From contig CAYFPB010000008.1 of NCBI GenBank assembly GCA_964344895.1, positions 1 to 28,494 on the forward strand: 28,494 nucleotides of DNA. Reading direction: 5' to 3'. The translations under genes were made by a program, and so were the position numbers. The notes beneath the pieces are model-generated. The model saw only the letters and a list, made by a program, of their open reading frames with translations, did not search any database and was not told the DNA's origin. Positions 25,118-28,494 of the stretch are shown in pieces. Position 1 is the stretch's first letter. Each line of letters opens with the position of its first letter. The DNA is from UBA6164 sp964344895. Lineage in GTDB: Bacteria; Patescibacteriota; Gracilibacteria; BD1-5; UBA6164.

Positions 25118-25147
25118 CATAATCTGAATAATTAAAGTTAGTTAATT
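25118..25147 (+). other. 5' strand of the 23S processing stem
   Basis: Complementary to 28291-28322 downstream of 23S (AATTAAAGTTAGT with ACTAACTTTAATT). The 16S-23S spacer (25053-25173) holds only this and the end of the 16S stem, with no tRNA gene. Confidence 0.8.
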
Positions 25148-25173
25148 TTAAAATGATTAATAGTTATAGTCGT

Positions 25174-28265
<3,092 letters not shown>

Positions 28266-28290
28266 CATCTATAACGATTATTCATTTTGA

Positions 28291-28322
28291 TTAATTGACT
28301 AACTTTAATTGTTTAGATTATG
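28291..28322 (+). other. 3' strand of the 23S processing stem
   Basis: Pairs with 25118-25147. Confidence 0.8.
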
Positions 28323-28344
28323 AACAATAAATAAACAAATACAT

Positions 28345-28494
28345 AATTGATATTAGGCTCTTGGTAGTTATAACGGTTGAGGTACACCTGTTCCCATCCC
28401 GAACACAGAAGTTAAGCCAACTCGTGCTGATGGTAGTGCATCTCGTAGATGTGTGAGAGTAGGTAGCTGCCAAGATCTTGATATCAATTTTTTT
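28345..28494 (+). terminator. Outer 5S stem with T-run, likely rrn terminator
   Basis: AATTGATAT (28345-28353) before 5S pairs with ATATCAATT (28481-28489) after it, followed by Ts to the window end. It probably serves both as processing stem and terminator. Confidence 0.6.
28358..28476 (+). rRNA. 5S ribosomal RNA
   Basis: Recognised from CACCTGTTCCCATCCCGAAC, GAAGTTAAGCC and the closing helix CTTGGTAG/CTGCCAAG. About 119 nt; ends set from the helix, accurate to a few bases. Confidence 0.93.

Overview
The window comes from a bacterium that reads UGA as glycine. In nearly every protein gene here, in-frame TGA falls where the family has a conserved glycine: the Walker A glycines of two ATPases, the glycine-rich loops of Obg, GyrB and TypA, and the GHSLGG of a lipase. 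TAA and TAG are the only stops. With the strongly AT-rich sequence and few Shine-Dalgarno sites, this points to the Absconditabacteria (SR1) / Gracilibacteria branch of the Candidate Phyla Radiation. ORF callers using code 11 break almost every gene here; all CDS below were read with code 25. The only release factor in the window is RF1 (PET motif, reads UAA/UAG), as such a code requires.

Layout. 1-4254 (minus strand): a partial unrecognised gene, typA, then the rpsF-ssb-rpsR operon. 4382-8619 (plus): tRNA-Met, a PHP phosphoesterase, a RelE-type toxin-antitoxin pair, a lipase-like protein and an unrecognised neighbour. 8620-8996: a gene-free stretch of 377 bases with two structured elements and two terminators. 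8997-11569: a type II restriction-modification operon (C5 methylase, HNH nuclease, small protein). 11643-15598: an AAA/DUF4143 ATPase, obg and prfA. 15737-18433: a nucleotidyltransferase-HEPN protein, a DUF559 nuclease bracketed by inverted GC-rich palindromes, radC, and a second RelE pair that runs into gyrB (18452-20359). 20588-21917: a second DUF4143 ATPase and a 39-codon ORF. 22048-28494: a tRNA cluster (Asn, Ser-UGA, Ser-GCU, Ile2-CAU) and a 16S-23S-5S rRNA operon with two promoters.

The most unusual feature is in the tRNA cluster. Downstream of tRNA-Asn and both tRNA-Ser genes lies a compact element of about 95-110 nt that appears to fold as a four-way junction and ends in a second copy of the 3' end of the preceding tRNA (T-loop to CCA). 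Its 5' arm is complementary to that particular tRNA's T-loop/T-stem strand, so the arm changes with the tRNA. An internal hairpin has a different stem in each element but the same 11-nt loop. One unit is tandemly duplicated with an exact 162-bp period. I do not recognise this as a described RNA or mobile-element family.

Other non-coding signals: a 72-nt structured element present twice (beside typA and before prfA); a family of GC-rich palindromes, one inserted in frame inside the lipase gene; two overlapping inverted repeats before the methylase; a perfect 21-bp palindrome between direct repeats upstream of a toxin-antitoxin pair; and a recurring promoter form, TTGACA-like, a 16-base spacer, then TACAAT-like. 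The 100 Ns in the 23S gene are an assembly artefact: the 55 bases on either side are identical.
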